Assembly: GCA_029255645.1 (NCBI GenBank)
Contig: JANLJE010000024.1
Location: forward strand, 1-64,000
Reading direction: 5' to 3'
Source: Comamonadaceae bacterium
Lineage (GTDB): Bacteria > Pseudomonadota > Gammaproteobacteria > Burkholderiales > Rhodocyclaceae
DNA length: 64,000 nt
A program made the position numbers and the translations under genes. Under the pieces are notes generated by a model. That model searched no databases. It was not told the origin of the DNA and was given only the letters and a program-made list of their open reading frames with translations. Positions 46,411-55,705 of the stretch are shown piece after piece; positions within the stretch are counted from its first letter, which is position 1; the number at the start of each line of letters is the position of its first letter.

Positions 46411-49400
46411 ATGCCCCCTCTCCCTCTCGTCAGCATCCTCATCCCGGCCTACAACCCTCGCTATTTTCAGGAAGCCCTGCACAGTGCCCTGGAGCAGACT
46501 TACCCGAATATTGAAATCATCGTCTGCGACGACAGCGCCGACGAGCGCATTGGGGAGATTGCAACAACCACCTGGAAACGCCCGGTCCACTATGAGAAAA
46601 ATCCGGTCCGCCTGCAGGGACGAGGCAATTTCAACAAATGTATTTCCCTGGCCCAGGGTGAATACATCAAGTTTCTCAATGATGATGACCGCCTGACCCG
46701 GGACTGCATCGCCAAACTGGTTGCCCCCCTGATCCTGTTCCCGGAACTATCCTTGGCCACCTCGAAGCGCCGACGCATTGACGCAGAGGGAAATCCGCTA
46801 CCCGACAGTGAATCCACCCTGACGCCGGTAACCGAAGATAGCCGGCTGCGGGGCCCGTCCGTCTGCAGGGCGATCCTCACCAGCATGACCAATTTCATCG
46901 GAGAGCCCTCGACAGCCCTGGTCCGCCGTAGCGCCCTGCCCCCACCCGGCACGGATGTCCTGAGTTACCAGGGCGTCCCCTTTGACTATATGGGCGATGT
47001 GGCCATGTGGTTCAATGCCCTGGGCCAGGGTGATGCCGTTTACCTCACCGAAGCCCTGAGTGACTTCCGCGTGCACGGCGAACAATACCAGCAGACCGAA
47101 GGTACCGGTGCCCTGGCCCTGCCCAACCACCTCCTCCTCTGTCGCCTCGGTTTGCAGCAGGGCCTCATCGACGCCGAAACGGCCGAAGAACTGGAAAGCC
47201 GCCCCCGGATGATCCCCGGCTGGGCCACGCTGCAGTTCAAGCCCCTGCAACAGACCACCGGGGACTGGCAGGAAGCCATGCTTTACTTCGGCCCGGAACG
47301 CATCCCCAAAGGCGCAAGCTCCGCCCAGCTCACCTCAGCCGAACAAGCCCAGTATGCCGAGTTCGATTGGCAGCTTTACGGTGCCAGCAACCCGGAAGGC
47401 ATGCATGGCGGCGAATCCTGGCTCACCGATCACTTCCTCCAGCACGGCCAGTTCGAATACCGGCTGGGAACGCCCCGTTACGCCCATGATGCCAACCGGT
47501 TCACCCGGCAATGCACCAAGCTCTGGAGCCAGTTGCTGGTGGATGAGGCGGGCCAGGCCCGCCCCTGCCCCCGCTTTGCGCCCTTGTTCAATATCTACGA
47601 ACCTGGTAGCAGGGATGGCCTGGATGCGGCACGCCTGCACTTCCTGACCGGCCGGCCCCAGGGTCCGTGCGCCGACTGCGACCTGCATCCCCTGGTACCT
47701 CTGGCCCCGTTCGTGAGGCACAATTTCGACGCGGATCGCCAACTGCTGCAAGCCCGGCCCGGGCGGGTCATGGTCAGCACAACCCCGGCACCCGCCGTCG
47801 CGCCGGAACACGTGCTGGTGGTCGGCCACAGTGCCGGGCGCGCCGGAGGGGAATTCATAGCCTTGTCCATCGTCAAGGCCCTGCGGGAAGAACGGGGTTG
47901 CACGGTCAGCCTGATCCTGGCCCGCGGCGGCGAGCTGGTGGAGGAGTTCCGCCGCTACGCCCAGGTGTATGTGGTGGGAGAAGACCTGGGAGGCCCCGAA
48001 GCCGTGCGCAAACTGGCGACCTGGCTCAGGCTCCAGGGGGTTCGCCACGCTATCTGCAACACCGTGGTGGTCGGCCGCTACGCCAGCCTGCTGAAAGGCC
48101 TGGGCTACCAGGTGACGCATTTGGTCCACGAACTGGGCACCAGCATCGAACGCTTTTTGCCCAAGGAAGACCGACTGGGGGTTTGCGACCACACCGACAC
48201 CATCGTCTTTCCCATACGCTTCGTCGAGGCCAGTTTCCTGAACCGCTACGCTCCCCGCACCACCGTGCTTCAGCGCCATCCCCAGGGGATAGAACCCGAC
48301 TTTCCCCGCCCCCTGGACCGGGCTCCGATCCGGCGCCGCCTGCGCGGCAGACTGGGGCTGCCCTCGGACAGCCGGCTGGTAATCGGCGCCGGCAGCGGCG
48401 AATTGCGCAAGGGCCCCGACCTGTTCATCCAGGTGGCGAAGCGGATCCTGGCCGACGCCAACGACAGTAGTACCCATTTTGTCTGGCTGGGCCAACTGGA
48501 TGCAGCGCTAACCTCCTGGATCGAACACGACCGGCATGCTATGGGGCTTGATCAGCGGGTCCACCTGGCCGGCCTGCAATCCGACCTCGCCGATTACTAC
48601 CTGGGCGCCGATGTCTTCCTGATGACATCCCGGGAAGATCCCCTGCCCAATGTGGTGATTGAATCCATGTATGCAGGGCTCCCGGTGATCGCCTTTGCCG
48701 AAGGGGGCGGCACCCCCGAACTGCTGGAAGAGGGCTGCGGCGTCGTGGTGCCCTACCTGGATACGGACGCCATGGCTGCAGCAACCCGTCACCTGCTCGA
48801 TGATCCCGAGGCTGCCCAAAGCATCGGCAAACTGGCCGCCCGGCGCATCGAGACCGGTTTTCGCCGGGCCGATTACGTGGACTTTCTCCTGTCCCGCTTC
48901 ACAGCCCCGGTCCACCGGGTCACCCTGGTCCTATCCGGCCAGGACGCCGCCGAGCTCGGCCAGCAACTGGAACGACTGAGCGCCAGTTTCGACACGATCG
49001 CCTGGCGCCCCGACGCCCTGCTCCTGATCAGCCCTGAGGCCGGTCCCATGAACCTGCCGCCAGCCCTGTCCCGAATCAGAACCGACCATCTGATCCTGCC
49101 TCGAGATACCTTACCGGCAGAACTGCTGTCCCAGGCGGTGGCCCAAGCCGACACTGAATTGCTCTGGTTCGTAGACCTGCCCTTGGAGCGGATCACCGAC
49201 GACCTGCCCTCCCTGCTCACGGTCTTTGACTCCCCCAAGGTAGTGGCGGCTTTCGGCCCCGGCCACAACCCCGCCCAACCGGAAGCCCTGGCGCCGATTC
49301 CCCAGGCCCTGCTCGGCCTGAACGAGCGACACTGGCTCAAGCCCCACTGGCTTGATGAAGAATCAGCCGCCCCCCTGGCCCGAAGCACACCGGTCCTGGC

Positions 49401-50991
49401 CCTCGCCTCCGGCCTGCTGCGCCGGGCAGCCATCAAAGAACTGCTTAAAACCCTAAACCTCAAAAGCAAAAAGCAAAACCCCCTCTGGTTCTGGCCGCTG
49501 CTGGTAGAACTCAGCAAGCTCGGCACCCTGGGTTGGACGCCCCGTCCCACGATCGTATCGCTAGACAATGTGCTGCCGGGCACCGGGGAAGAAGCGCCTG
49601 CCTGGTGGGAACACTGGTGCCAGGCCCAGGACGCCGCAGCCCAGTGTCTGCCCGCCGCCAGCAGGCCTGAACAGGAGCAAGACCGCCGCCAGTTGCGTGA
49701 TGCCCTGTGCCTGTCCATCGCAACAATTGGCAAACAAAAATCAGGAACCCGGGCCGTCTCGCTCCTGAGCCCCCAGCCAGCAGCCCTGCCCCCCATGGAT
49801 GAACTGATCCGTTACAACCAGGCCGCCGAGCAGCTGGAACGGGGCCTGCTGGATAAGGCCCAGGCCCTGCTGCTGGACCTGGCCCAGCAGGGCAGCACCC
49901 TGTGGCAGGTCTATTTCGACCTGGGCCGCATCGCCTTCGAGCGGGAACAGACCGAGACCGCCATCAACCATTTTCGCACCGCGGCCGGCCTGGAATTTTC
50001 CTCCACCCACGCCCTGCGCAACCTGATCGCCATCTACACCATGACCGGCGAATACGGCGCCGCCCTCGCTGCCACCGGCCTCACCCTGCGCCGGGAAAGC
50101 GATCCGGAACTGCAGGCCCACCTGCAGGCCATCGTCACCGAGGCCAACGTGAACCTGGATAGCCTGGACTGGGCCTCGCCGAAATGGCAAGAGAAGTTAA
50201 GCGGACAACAAGAGGAAATTCAAGAACTAAGACAAAACCTCGAGCAGGCAAGGCGCGTCATTGAAAATCTGGAAAGAAACAAACTCGTAGGGCAATTTCA
50301 GAAATCCACTCCTTATATCGCCGCCAATAAACCATACAACAAGATATTTGGCATCGGCTACAACAAGACGGGAACAACGTCACTTGAAAAGATATTCAAG
50401 GATATGGGCCTCAATGTACCGGATCAGGCCGAACAGGAAAAAACCATCGTCCATGAACTGTACCTTGGCAACTACGAGCCACTCGTCAAATTCGTGAAGC
50501 AGTACGATGCATTCCAGGATCTGCCGTTCTCCCAGGGTGAATACTATGCCGTGGCAGATATCCTGTTCCCCAACAGCAAATTCATCCTGACTATCCGCGA
50601 TCCGGAAAAATGGTTTCACAGCCTGTGCGAATTCCACAAAAAAACATTCAAAGTTAAAGACATCAGCGAATTCAACGAAGCCTTCTTCAAAGACAAGGAT
50701 CTTTATCTCTATAAAAACTACTGCTACGAAAATGCGTTGCGGCGGGTGACCATAATTGAGAACAACCAAACCACGGCAGACTGGTCATTGCTTTATGACA
50801 AAGACTACAACATCAATCTGTACAAGACACGCAACGAACGAATCGCTAGCTATTTCAGAAACAGGCCCGATGACTTGCTCATCATCGACCTGGAGCAAGA
50901 AGTGGACACTGAAAAGATCGTGAATTTTCTAAAACTGCCCAAAGAGAAAATCGCCCCCACCCCTCACCTCAACAAGACGCGGCCTTGCTAG
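46411..50991 (+). CDS. Giant GT2-GT4-TPR-sulfotransferase fusion protein
   Basis: 1526 residues. Residues 1-230: GT2 glycosyltransferase (VSILIPAYNPRYFQEALHSA, acidic NDDDR motif). About 465-830: GT4 (VVGHSAGRAGGEF, IGAGSGELRKGPDLFIQVAK, EDPLPNVVIESMYAGLPVIA). About 1135-1245: TPR-like repeats. About 1255-1300: coiled coil. About 1310-1526: sulfotransferase with P loop GYNKTGTTSLEKIF and the 3-prime-phosphate site TIRDPEKWFHSL. It probably builds and sulfates a glycan, perhaps on flagellin, using PAPS from the nearby cysC. The C-terminal domain is markedly more AT-rich than the rest, a sign of late fusion. No membrane segment is seen. Confidence 0.85.
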   Translation: MPPLPLVSILIPAYNPRYFQEALHSALEQTYPNIEIIVCDDSADERIGEIATTTWKRPVHYEKNPVRLQGRGNFNKCISLAQGEYIKFLNDDDRLTRDCIAKLVAPLILFPELSLATSKRRRIDAEGNPLPDSESTLTPVTEDSRLRGPSVCRAILTSMTNFIGEPSTALVRRSALPPPGTDVLSYQGVPFDYMGDVAMWFNALGQGDAVYLTEALSDFRVHGEQYQQTEGTGALALPNHLLLCRLGLQQGLIDAETAEELESRPRMIPGWATLQFKPLQQTTGDWQEAMLYFGPERIPKGASSAQLTSAEQAQYAEFDWQLYGASNPEGMHGGESWLTDHFLQHGQFEYRLGTPRYAHDANRFTRQCTKLWSQLLVDEAGQARPCPRFAPLFNIYEPGSRDGLDAARLHFLTGRPQGPCADCDLHPLVPLAPFVRHNFDADRQLLQARPGRVMVSTTPAPAVAPEHVLVVGHSAGRAGGEFIALSIVKALREERGCTVSLILARGGELVEEFRRYAQVYVVGEDLGGPEAVRKLATWLRLQGVRHAICNTVVVGRYASLLKGLGYQVTHLVHELGTSIERFLPKEDRLGVCDHTDTIVFPIRFVEASFLNRYAPRTTVLQRHPQGIEPDFPRPLDRAPIRRRLRGRLGLPSDSRLVIGAGSGELRKGPDLFIQVAKRILADANDSSTHFVWLGQLDAALTSWIEHDRHAMGLDQRVHLAGLQSDLADYYLGADVFLMTSREDPLPNVVIESMYAGLPVIAFAEGGGTPELLEEGCGVVVPYLDTDAMAAATRHLLDDPEAAQSIGKLAARRIETGFRRADYVDFLLSRFTAPVHRVTLVLSGQDAAELGQQLERLSASFDTIAWRPDALLLISPEAGPMNLPPALSRIRTDHLILPRDTLPAELLSQAVAQADTELLWFVDLPLERITDDLPSLLTVFDSPKVVAAFGPGHNPAQPEALAPIPQALLGLNERHWLKPHWLDEESAAPLARSTPVLALASGLLRRAAIKELLKTLNLKSKKQNPLWFWPLLVELSKLGTLGWTPRPTIVSLDNVLPGTGEEAPAWWEHWCQAQDAAAQCLPAASRPEQEQDRRQLRDALCLSIATIGKQKSGTRAVSLLSPQPAALPPMDELIRYNQAAEQLERGLLDKAQALLLDLAQQGSTLWQVYFDLGRIAFEREQTETAINHFRTAAGLEFSSTHALRNLIAIYTMTGEYGAALAATGLTLRRESDPELQAHLQAIVTEANVNLDSLDWASPKWQEKLSGQQEEIQELRQNLEQARRVIENLERNKLVGQFQKSTPYIAANKPYNKIFGIGYNKTGTTSLEKIFKDMGLNVPDQAEQEKTIVHELYLGNYEPLVKFVKQYDAFQDLPFSQGEYYAVADILFPNSKFILTIRDPEKWFHSLCEFHKKTFKVKDISEFNEAFFKDKDLYLYKNYCYENALRRVTIIENNQTTADWSLLYDKDYNINLYKTRNERIASYFRNRPDDLLIIDLEQEVDTEKIVNFLKLPKEKIAPTPHLNKTRPC

Positions 50992-51121
50992 GATTTCCAT
51001 TCCCAATGTCACAAAACATGCGTTGGAGAAATACATGGATACGGAGGAATTACCTGTTCGTTCCGAACACAGCTGGCAAGCAGCTCAATCGTTCATCGCC
51101 CCCAGGAAAGAGAGACTGAAC

Positions 51122-52654
51122 ATGCACAAGCCCCAGGAAATCCGCCAAGCCCTGCGCTTCCTGGACGACCTGCGCCAGGTCCACCAGTCGATCCAGGCCC
51201 GCCTGCACGCCCCCGCTGCCGCGCCGGCAGCGGCCCCCGTATCCTGCCCACCACCGGCGCCCCCCCTGGCCTTCGAAGATGAAAACCGGGGCTACGCCGA
51301 GGCGGAAGCCCTGCTCAAAGCCGGCGACACGGCAGCCGCCCTGGAACGGCTCCAGGACCTGGCCACCCGGGGCGCCCTGCGCTGGGACATCCACAACGAC
51401 CTGGGCACCCTGCTGCTCAACGCCGGACAGCTGGAGGCGGGTCTGCAGGCCCTGAAAACCGCTGCCAGCCTGGAGTTTTCCTCTACCCATGCCCTGCGCA
51501 ACCTGATCGTGGCCTATGTCCAGCAGGGCGAAATCGCCAATGCCTTGGCCGCCAGCTGCCTGCTGCTGCGCAAAGAACCCCAGAACCCGGACATCCCGGC
51601 CTTCCTGCGGGACCTGCTGCTGGAAGCCTCGCCCCGGCTCGACGACTACGGCTGGCTGTCACCCCGTCTGGCCGAGACACTGACTGAGCAGGAACGCCTG
51701 CGTGCCCAGCTCGAGGCGGACGCGCCCCGCCAGCAGGCCCAGGCCCTGAAGGCCGAACTGTTCGACTGGTGCCGGGAAGTCCCCGCCCTGCCCGAGCCGG
51801 CCACTCCGTCGCCCTGGGCCCCGCCGCCGGCCATCGACCACGCCGACCAGGCCAGTTGCATCGTCTTCCTGCCTCCCACCTGCGGTGGGGTGTCGGTGTA
51901 CCGGATCATGTCCGTCCTCTGCGCCCGGCATTACCACTACATCAACTTCGAGGTGGCGGCCTACATGGCCAACGACCCCTACCAGGGGGAGCTGAGCGCC
52001 AAGGCCGGCTACGACTACGCCCTCAGAGGCAGCGTCTATTCCTGGCGGGAAGCCCAGCGCCTGGGCGAATCCCTGCGCAACTCGGCCCTCGCCCCGGACG
52101 ATTTCCGCCACCTGGTGGTGCTGCGCGACCCCCGCGACAGCCTGGTCTCCCTCTACCACATCCTGCGCGACCCCCAGTACGTGCCGCCCAAGGAGCTGAC
52201 CGCCTTCCAGGAACACAACCTGCGCGAGAAGGAACGCCTGGCCGCCATGAGTGTGGACGAGTATGTGATCGAATCCGCCCCCTATTGGGCCCAGAACATC
52301 ACCAACCTGGCTGATCTGCTGGCGGATGTGCCCCCCGAGCGGCTCGAATTCCTCAGCTACGCGGTGCTCTGCGAGGATTTCCCCGCCTTCCTGCAGCGCC
52401 TGACGGGTTTTCTCCAGATCAGGCCGAACCGCCGGGTCTACGAAGACCTGCTCGCCACCGAGGACGTGAAGCGCCAGGACACCCTGCGCAAGACCTCCAT
52501 GGCCCGCCTGGCCAAGGCTGCCCCCCTGCCCGGCCGGCACAAACGGGAACTGCGCCCCGACACCATCGCCGAACTGAACCGGATCACCGCCCGGGCCCGG
52601 CAGTGGATGGCAGCCCTGGAAGTGCCCGAATACCGGCACCTCTACAACGACTGA
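51122..52654 (+). CDS. TPR protein with sulfotransferase-like domain, altered P loop
   Basis: 510 residues from the ATG at 51122, which matches the N-terminus of the next paralogue (IRQALRFLDDLRQ / LRQALRYLSELGE). TPR-like repeats occupy about 60-200 and share LEFSSTHALRNLI with the giant protein. From about 240 a sulfotransferase-like domain has a strong 3-prime-phosphate motif VVLRDPRDSLVSLYHILRDP. The 5-prime loop reads PPTCGGVSVYRIM and lacks the Lys and GTT of PAPS enzymes. The donor may therefore not be PAPS. Confidence 0.75.
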   Translation: MHKPQEIRQALRFLDDLRQVHQSIQARLHAPAAAPAAAPVSCPPPAPPLAFEDENRGYAEAEALLKAGDTAAALERLQDLATRGALRWDIHNDLGTLLLNAGQLEAGLQALKTAASLEFSSTHALRNLIVAYVQQGEIANALAASCLLLRKEPQNPDIPAFLRDLLLEASPRLDDYGWLSPRLAETLTEQERLRAQLEADAPRQQAQALKAELFDWCREVPALPEPATPSPWAPPPAIDHADQASCIVFLPPTCGGVSVYRIMSVLCARHYHYINFEVAAYMANDPYQGELSAKAGYDYALRGSVYSWREAQRLGESLRNSALAPDDFRHLVVLRDPRDSLVSLYHILRDPQYVPPKELTAFQEHNLREKERLAAMSVDEYVIESAPYWAQNITNLADLLADVPPERLEFLSYAVLCEDFPAFLQRLTGFLQIRPNRRVYEDLLATEDVKRQDTLRKTSMARLAKAAPLPGRHKRELRPDTIAELNRITARARQWMAALEVPEYRHLYND

Positions 52655-52746
52655 ACGGCAGCCGAACCTGACTTGAAGCCGATGCCAGCCACTCTCGCCC
52701 CCTTGTGTGCGCCCTGCATCCCCACCGATGCCGGGAGGGCTTGCGG

Positions 52747-54274
52747 ATGACCGCACCGGACAGCCTGCCTTTGCGCCAGGCCCTGCGTTACCTAAGCGAA
52801 CTGGGAGAACGGCGGCAAAGTATCCTGGAGCAGCTCCAGCCCCCCCCGCCACCGGAGCCCGGGCCGACCCGGGCGACTCCCTCCCAGCCCCCTACGGCGG
52901 CCGAGGAGGATAGGGCCTATGCCGAGGCCGAGCAGCTCCTGGCAGGAGGGCAGCGGCAGGCCGCCCTGGAAAAACTGCAGGACCTGGCCGCCCGGGGTGC
53001 CATCCGCTGGGAAATCCACAATGACCTGGGCAGCCTGCTGCTCGAAGCTGGGGACGCCCATGCTGCTCTGCAGGCCCTCAGGACGGCGGTAAGCCTGGAA
53101 TTCTCCAGCACCCATGCCCTGCGCAACCTGATCGTCGCCTGCGTCGGCCAGGGTGAACTGGCCAATGCCCTGGCCGCCAGCGCCCTGCTGCTACGTCGGG
53201 AACCCGGCAACCCGGACATCCCCGTCCTGCTGCGTGACCTGCTCCTGGAGGCAGGCCCGCGCCTGGACGACTACGCCTGGCTGTCCACCGACCTGGCCGC
53301 CAGCCTGGCTGCCCATGCGGAACGCCAAGCCCGGGCCGAAGCCGACCGGCCCCGGCAGCGGGCCGCAGCCCTCAAGGCCGAATTGTTCGAGGCCTGCACC
53401 GACCTGCCCCAGCCCAGGCGGGAGGGCGGGTTCGACTGGCAAGCCCCGACGGCAATTGGCCACCAGGACAACCGTAGCTGCCTGCTGTTCATCCCCCCCA
53501 CCTGCGGCAGCGCCTCGGTGTACCGGATCATGGAGGCCATCAGCCGGCACCACTACCGCTACCTCAATTTCCAGGTGGAGGCCCAGTTGGCCAACACGCC
53601 CCTGGAGGGGGAACTCACCGCCCGGCACGGCTACCCCTACGAACTCACGGGGACCATCTATTCCTGGCGGGACAGCCAGCGCCTGCGCGAATCCCTGGAC
53701 AACTCCTTGCTCTCGCCCCGGGATTTCCGGCACCTGCTGATCCTCCGGGACCCCCGCGACAGTCTGGTCTCCTTCTATCACATCCTGCGCGACCCCCGGC
53801 ATCTGCCGCCCCCAGAACTGACCACCTACCAGGAGACCGCCCGCAAGGAAAAAGAGCGCCTCGACAGGCTCTCCCTGGACGACTACGTCCTCGAAAATGC
53901 CGCAGCCTGGTGCCGCAACATCGACGGCCAGGCCCGCCTGCTGGAGGATGTGCCGCCCGAACAGGTGGAATTCCTGAGCTACGCCGTACTGAGCGGACTT
54001 CCCCCGCTTCCTGGCGCGCCTGACCGCCTTCCTGCAGATCCGGCCCCGTCGCCCGGTCCTCGACCATCTGCTGCGCACCGAGGACGTCAGGAAAAAAGAC
54101 ACCCTGCTGCCCTAGTCCCTGGCCCACTTCACCCACGCCTCACCCCAGCCCGGCCGCCATCGACGGGAACTGCGCCCCGCCACCATCGCGGCCCTGAACC
54201 GGATCACTGCCGGTACCCGGGCCTGGATGGCCGCCCTGGAAGCCCCAGGCTACCAGCACCTCTACGATGACTGA
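52747..54274 (+). pseudogene. Second TPR/sulfotransferase-like paralogue, frameshifted with a nonsense codon
   Basis: Closely similar to the previous gene throughout (LEFSSTHALRNLIVACVGQG, PPTCGSASVYRIM, LILRDPRDSLVSFYHILRDP). At about 53993 the frame shifts after LSYAVL; the homologous continuation FPRFLARLTAFLQIRPRRPV is found in another frame, and a TAG at 54113-54115 replaces a conserved lysine codon. Homology then resumes to RAWMAALEAPGYQHLYDD and TGA at 54274. As sequenced, a shortened protein with a scrambled end would be made up to 54270, overlapping the next start. Confidence 0.85.
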
Positions 54275-55154
54275 ATTGCAACCGCCGCTTCCGGAAAGCC
54301 CCGCCATGCCCGACGCCAAGCCAAGCCAACCTGCCTTCCTGCTCGCCCCTCCGGTCGCCCTGGAAGGTTCATCCCTGGCCGACCTGTTCGCCCACCCGGA
54401 CCTCTACCTGACCAACGACAGCGGCTTCCTGCTCGCGCCCCTGTACGCGCTCAGAAGCCAGGGCATCAAGGCCGAGTACCACGCCCTGCAGGCCAGCCAG
54501 GCCCTGCTCGACTTCTGCGCCGAACTGCCCAATGGCGGTGCCGACTACCTGGCCGCCGTGGCCCGCCTGGGCAGCGAGCTGTACGGCCTGGCCGCCGCCC
54601 AGCAGGGCCGAAGCGCGGTGCTGGACGCCAGCTTCCGCCACTGGCACATCCTCGCGGACCTGGCCCGCCTCTACCCGCAAGCCCCCCTTGTGCGCCTGCG
54701 GGTGGACCCGCTCACCTGCCTGTCGGCGGTGCTGCGCAACCAGTGCGACGGCCTGCCGGACCGGCTGCAATTCTGCGAGACGCCCCGGCGCGACCTGCAT
54801 GGCAGCTACGCCGCCCTGGCCCGGGCCCTGGAACTGTTCGGCCCCCGTCTGCTCGACCTGGACTACGCCCTGCTGGTGGACGACCCGGCTGCCGCCCGCC
54901 GCCAGGTCTTCGCCCACCTGGGCCTGGCCGACGCCCCCCTGTCCGCGGACCTGGCGGACAACCTACCCCAGGTCGAATCACCGGCAGCCCACCTGGACTA
55001 CTGGCGCACGGCTCCGGCCCGGGACCGTTTCGTGCAGGTCGCCCGGGACTACCTGGCACACCTGGGCGAACCCCTGCTGGCCGCCTGGGGCTGGAACCCG
55101 GCCGAGCTGGAGGCCCACCTCGACAGCCTGGAACAGGCCGGGAGCCGCCCATGA
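54267..55154 (+). CDS. Divergent sulfotransferase-like protein
   Basis: 295 residues. The ATG overlaps the stop of the preceding frame (ATGA). Segments LYLTNDSGFLLAPLYALRSQ, LARLYPQAPLVRLRVDPLTC and LSAVLRNQCDG recall the overall order of sulfotransferase loops, with RVDP-x4-S in place of the usual RDP-x4-S. No P-loop lysine is evident. I assign it only as sulfotransferase-like; a transferase for a different phospho-group is possible in this setting. It is translationally coupled to the kinase that follows (ATGA). Confidence 0.5.
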   Translation: MTELQPPLPESPAMPDAKPSQPAFLLAPPVALEGSSLADLFAHPDLYLTNDSGFLLAPLYALRSQGIKAEYHALQASQALLDFCAELPNGGADYLAAVARLGSELYGLAAAQQGRSAVLDASFRHWHILADLARLYPQAPLVRLRVDPLTCLSAVLRNQCDGLPDRLQFCETPRRDLHGSYAALARALELFGPRLLDLDYALLVDDPAAARRQVFAHLGLADAPLSADLADNLPQVESPAAHLDYWRTAPARDRFVQVARDYLAHLGEPLLAAWGWNPAELEAHLDSLEQAGSRP

Positions 55155-55705
55155 CCTCCAGCTACCCGGGTGGGCGGGTGCTCTGGCTGACGGGGCTCTC
55201 GGGCGCCGGCAAGTCCACCCTGGCCCAGATGCTCGACGCCTGGCTCAAGGAACAAGGCATCCACCCGGTGATGCTGGATGGGGATGCGATCCGCGACATG
55301 CTGCCGCCGGAGCTGGCCGGCCACGACCGGGCCAGCCGGCTCCGGATCGCCGGCTTCAACGCCCGTCTCTGCCGCTTTCTCGCTCACCAGGGTCTGACGG
55401 TGATCTGCCCCACCATTTCCATGTTCCACGAGATTCAGGCCTGGAACCGGGATAATATTCCGGGCTATGTGGAAATTTTCCTGGACGCCCCCATCGACCT
55501 GGTCAAGACCCGGGACCCCAAGGGCATCTATCGCCGCTACGAACGGGGCGAAGCCTCGGAGGTGGTAGGCCTGGACATCCGGGCTGAATACCCCCTGGCG
55601 CCGGACATCCGGCTGTCCATGGATGGGAACACGCCAATCGCAGCATCTTTCGACACTCTTATCAGCGCATTGAACGGACATTTTCATGGCAGGCATCACG
55701 GCTAG
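55151..55705 (+). CDS. CysC-like kinase, probable cytidine diphosphoramidate kinase (Cj1415-like)
   Basis: 184 residues from the ATG at 55151. The P loop GLSGAGKST and DGDAIRDML are of the CysC fold, but the APS-specific DLGFSRxDRxEN block is missing. Instead it has LRIAGFNARLCRFLAHQGL, CPTISMFHEIQAWNRDNIPG and GIYRRYERGEASEVVGLDI, which resemble C. jejuni Cj1415. That enzyme phosphorylates cytidine diphosphoramidate at the ribose. The four downstream genes supply the rest of that pathway. Automatic annotation would call it cysC. Confidence 0.75.
   Translation: MTSSYPGGRVLWLTGLSGAGKSTLAQMLDAWLKEQGIHPVMLDGDAIRDMLPPELAGHDRASRLRIAGFNARLCRFLAHQGLTVICPTISMFHEIQAWNRDNIPGYVEIFLDAPIDLVKTRDPKGIYRRYERGEASEVVGLDIRAEYPLAPDIRLSMDGNTPIAASFDTLISALNGHFHGRHHG

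Noticed and set aside
55151-55705. Reading the second cysC-like gene as an ordinary APS kinase
   Set aside because: The APS-kinase-specific block is missing and the neighbours form the phosphoramidate set; a true cysC exists at 42192.
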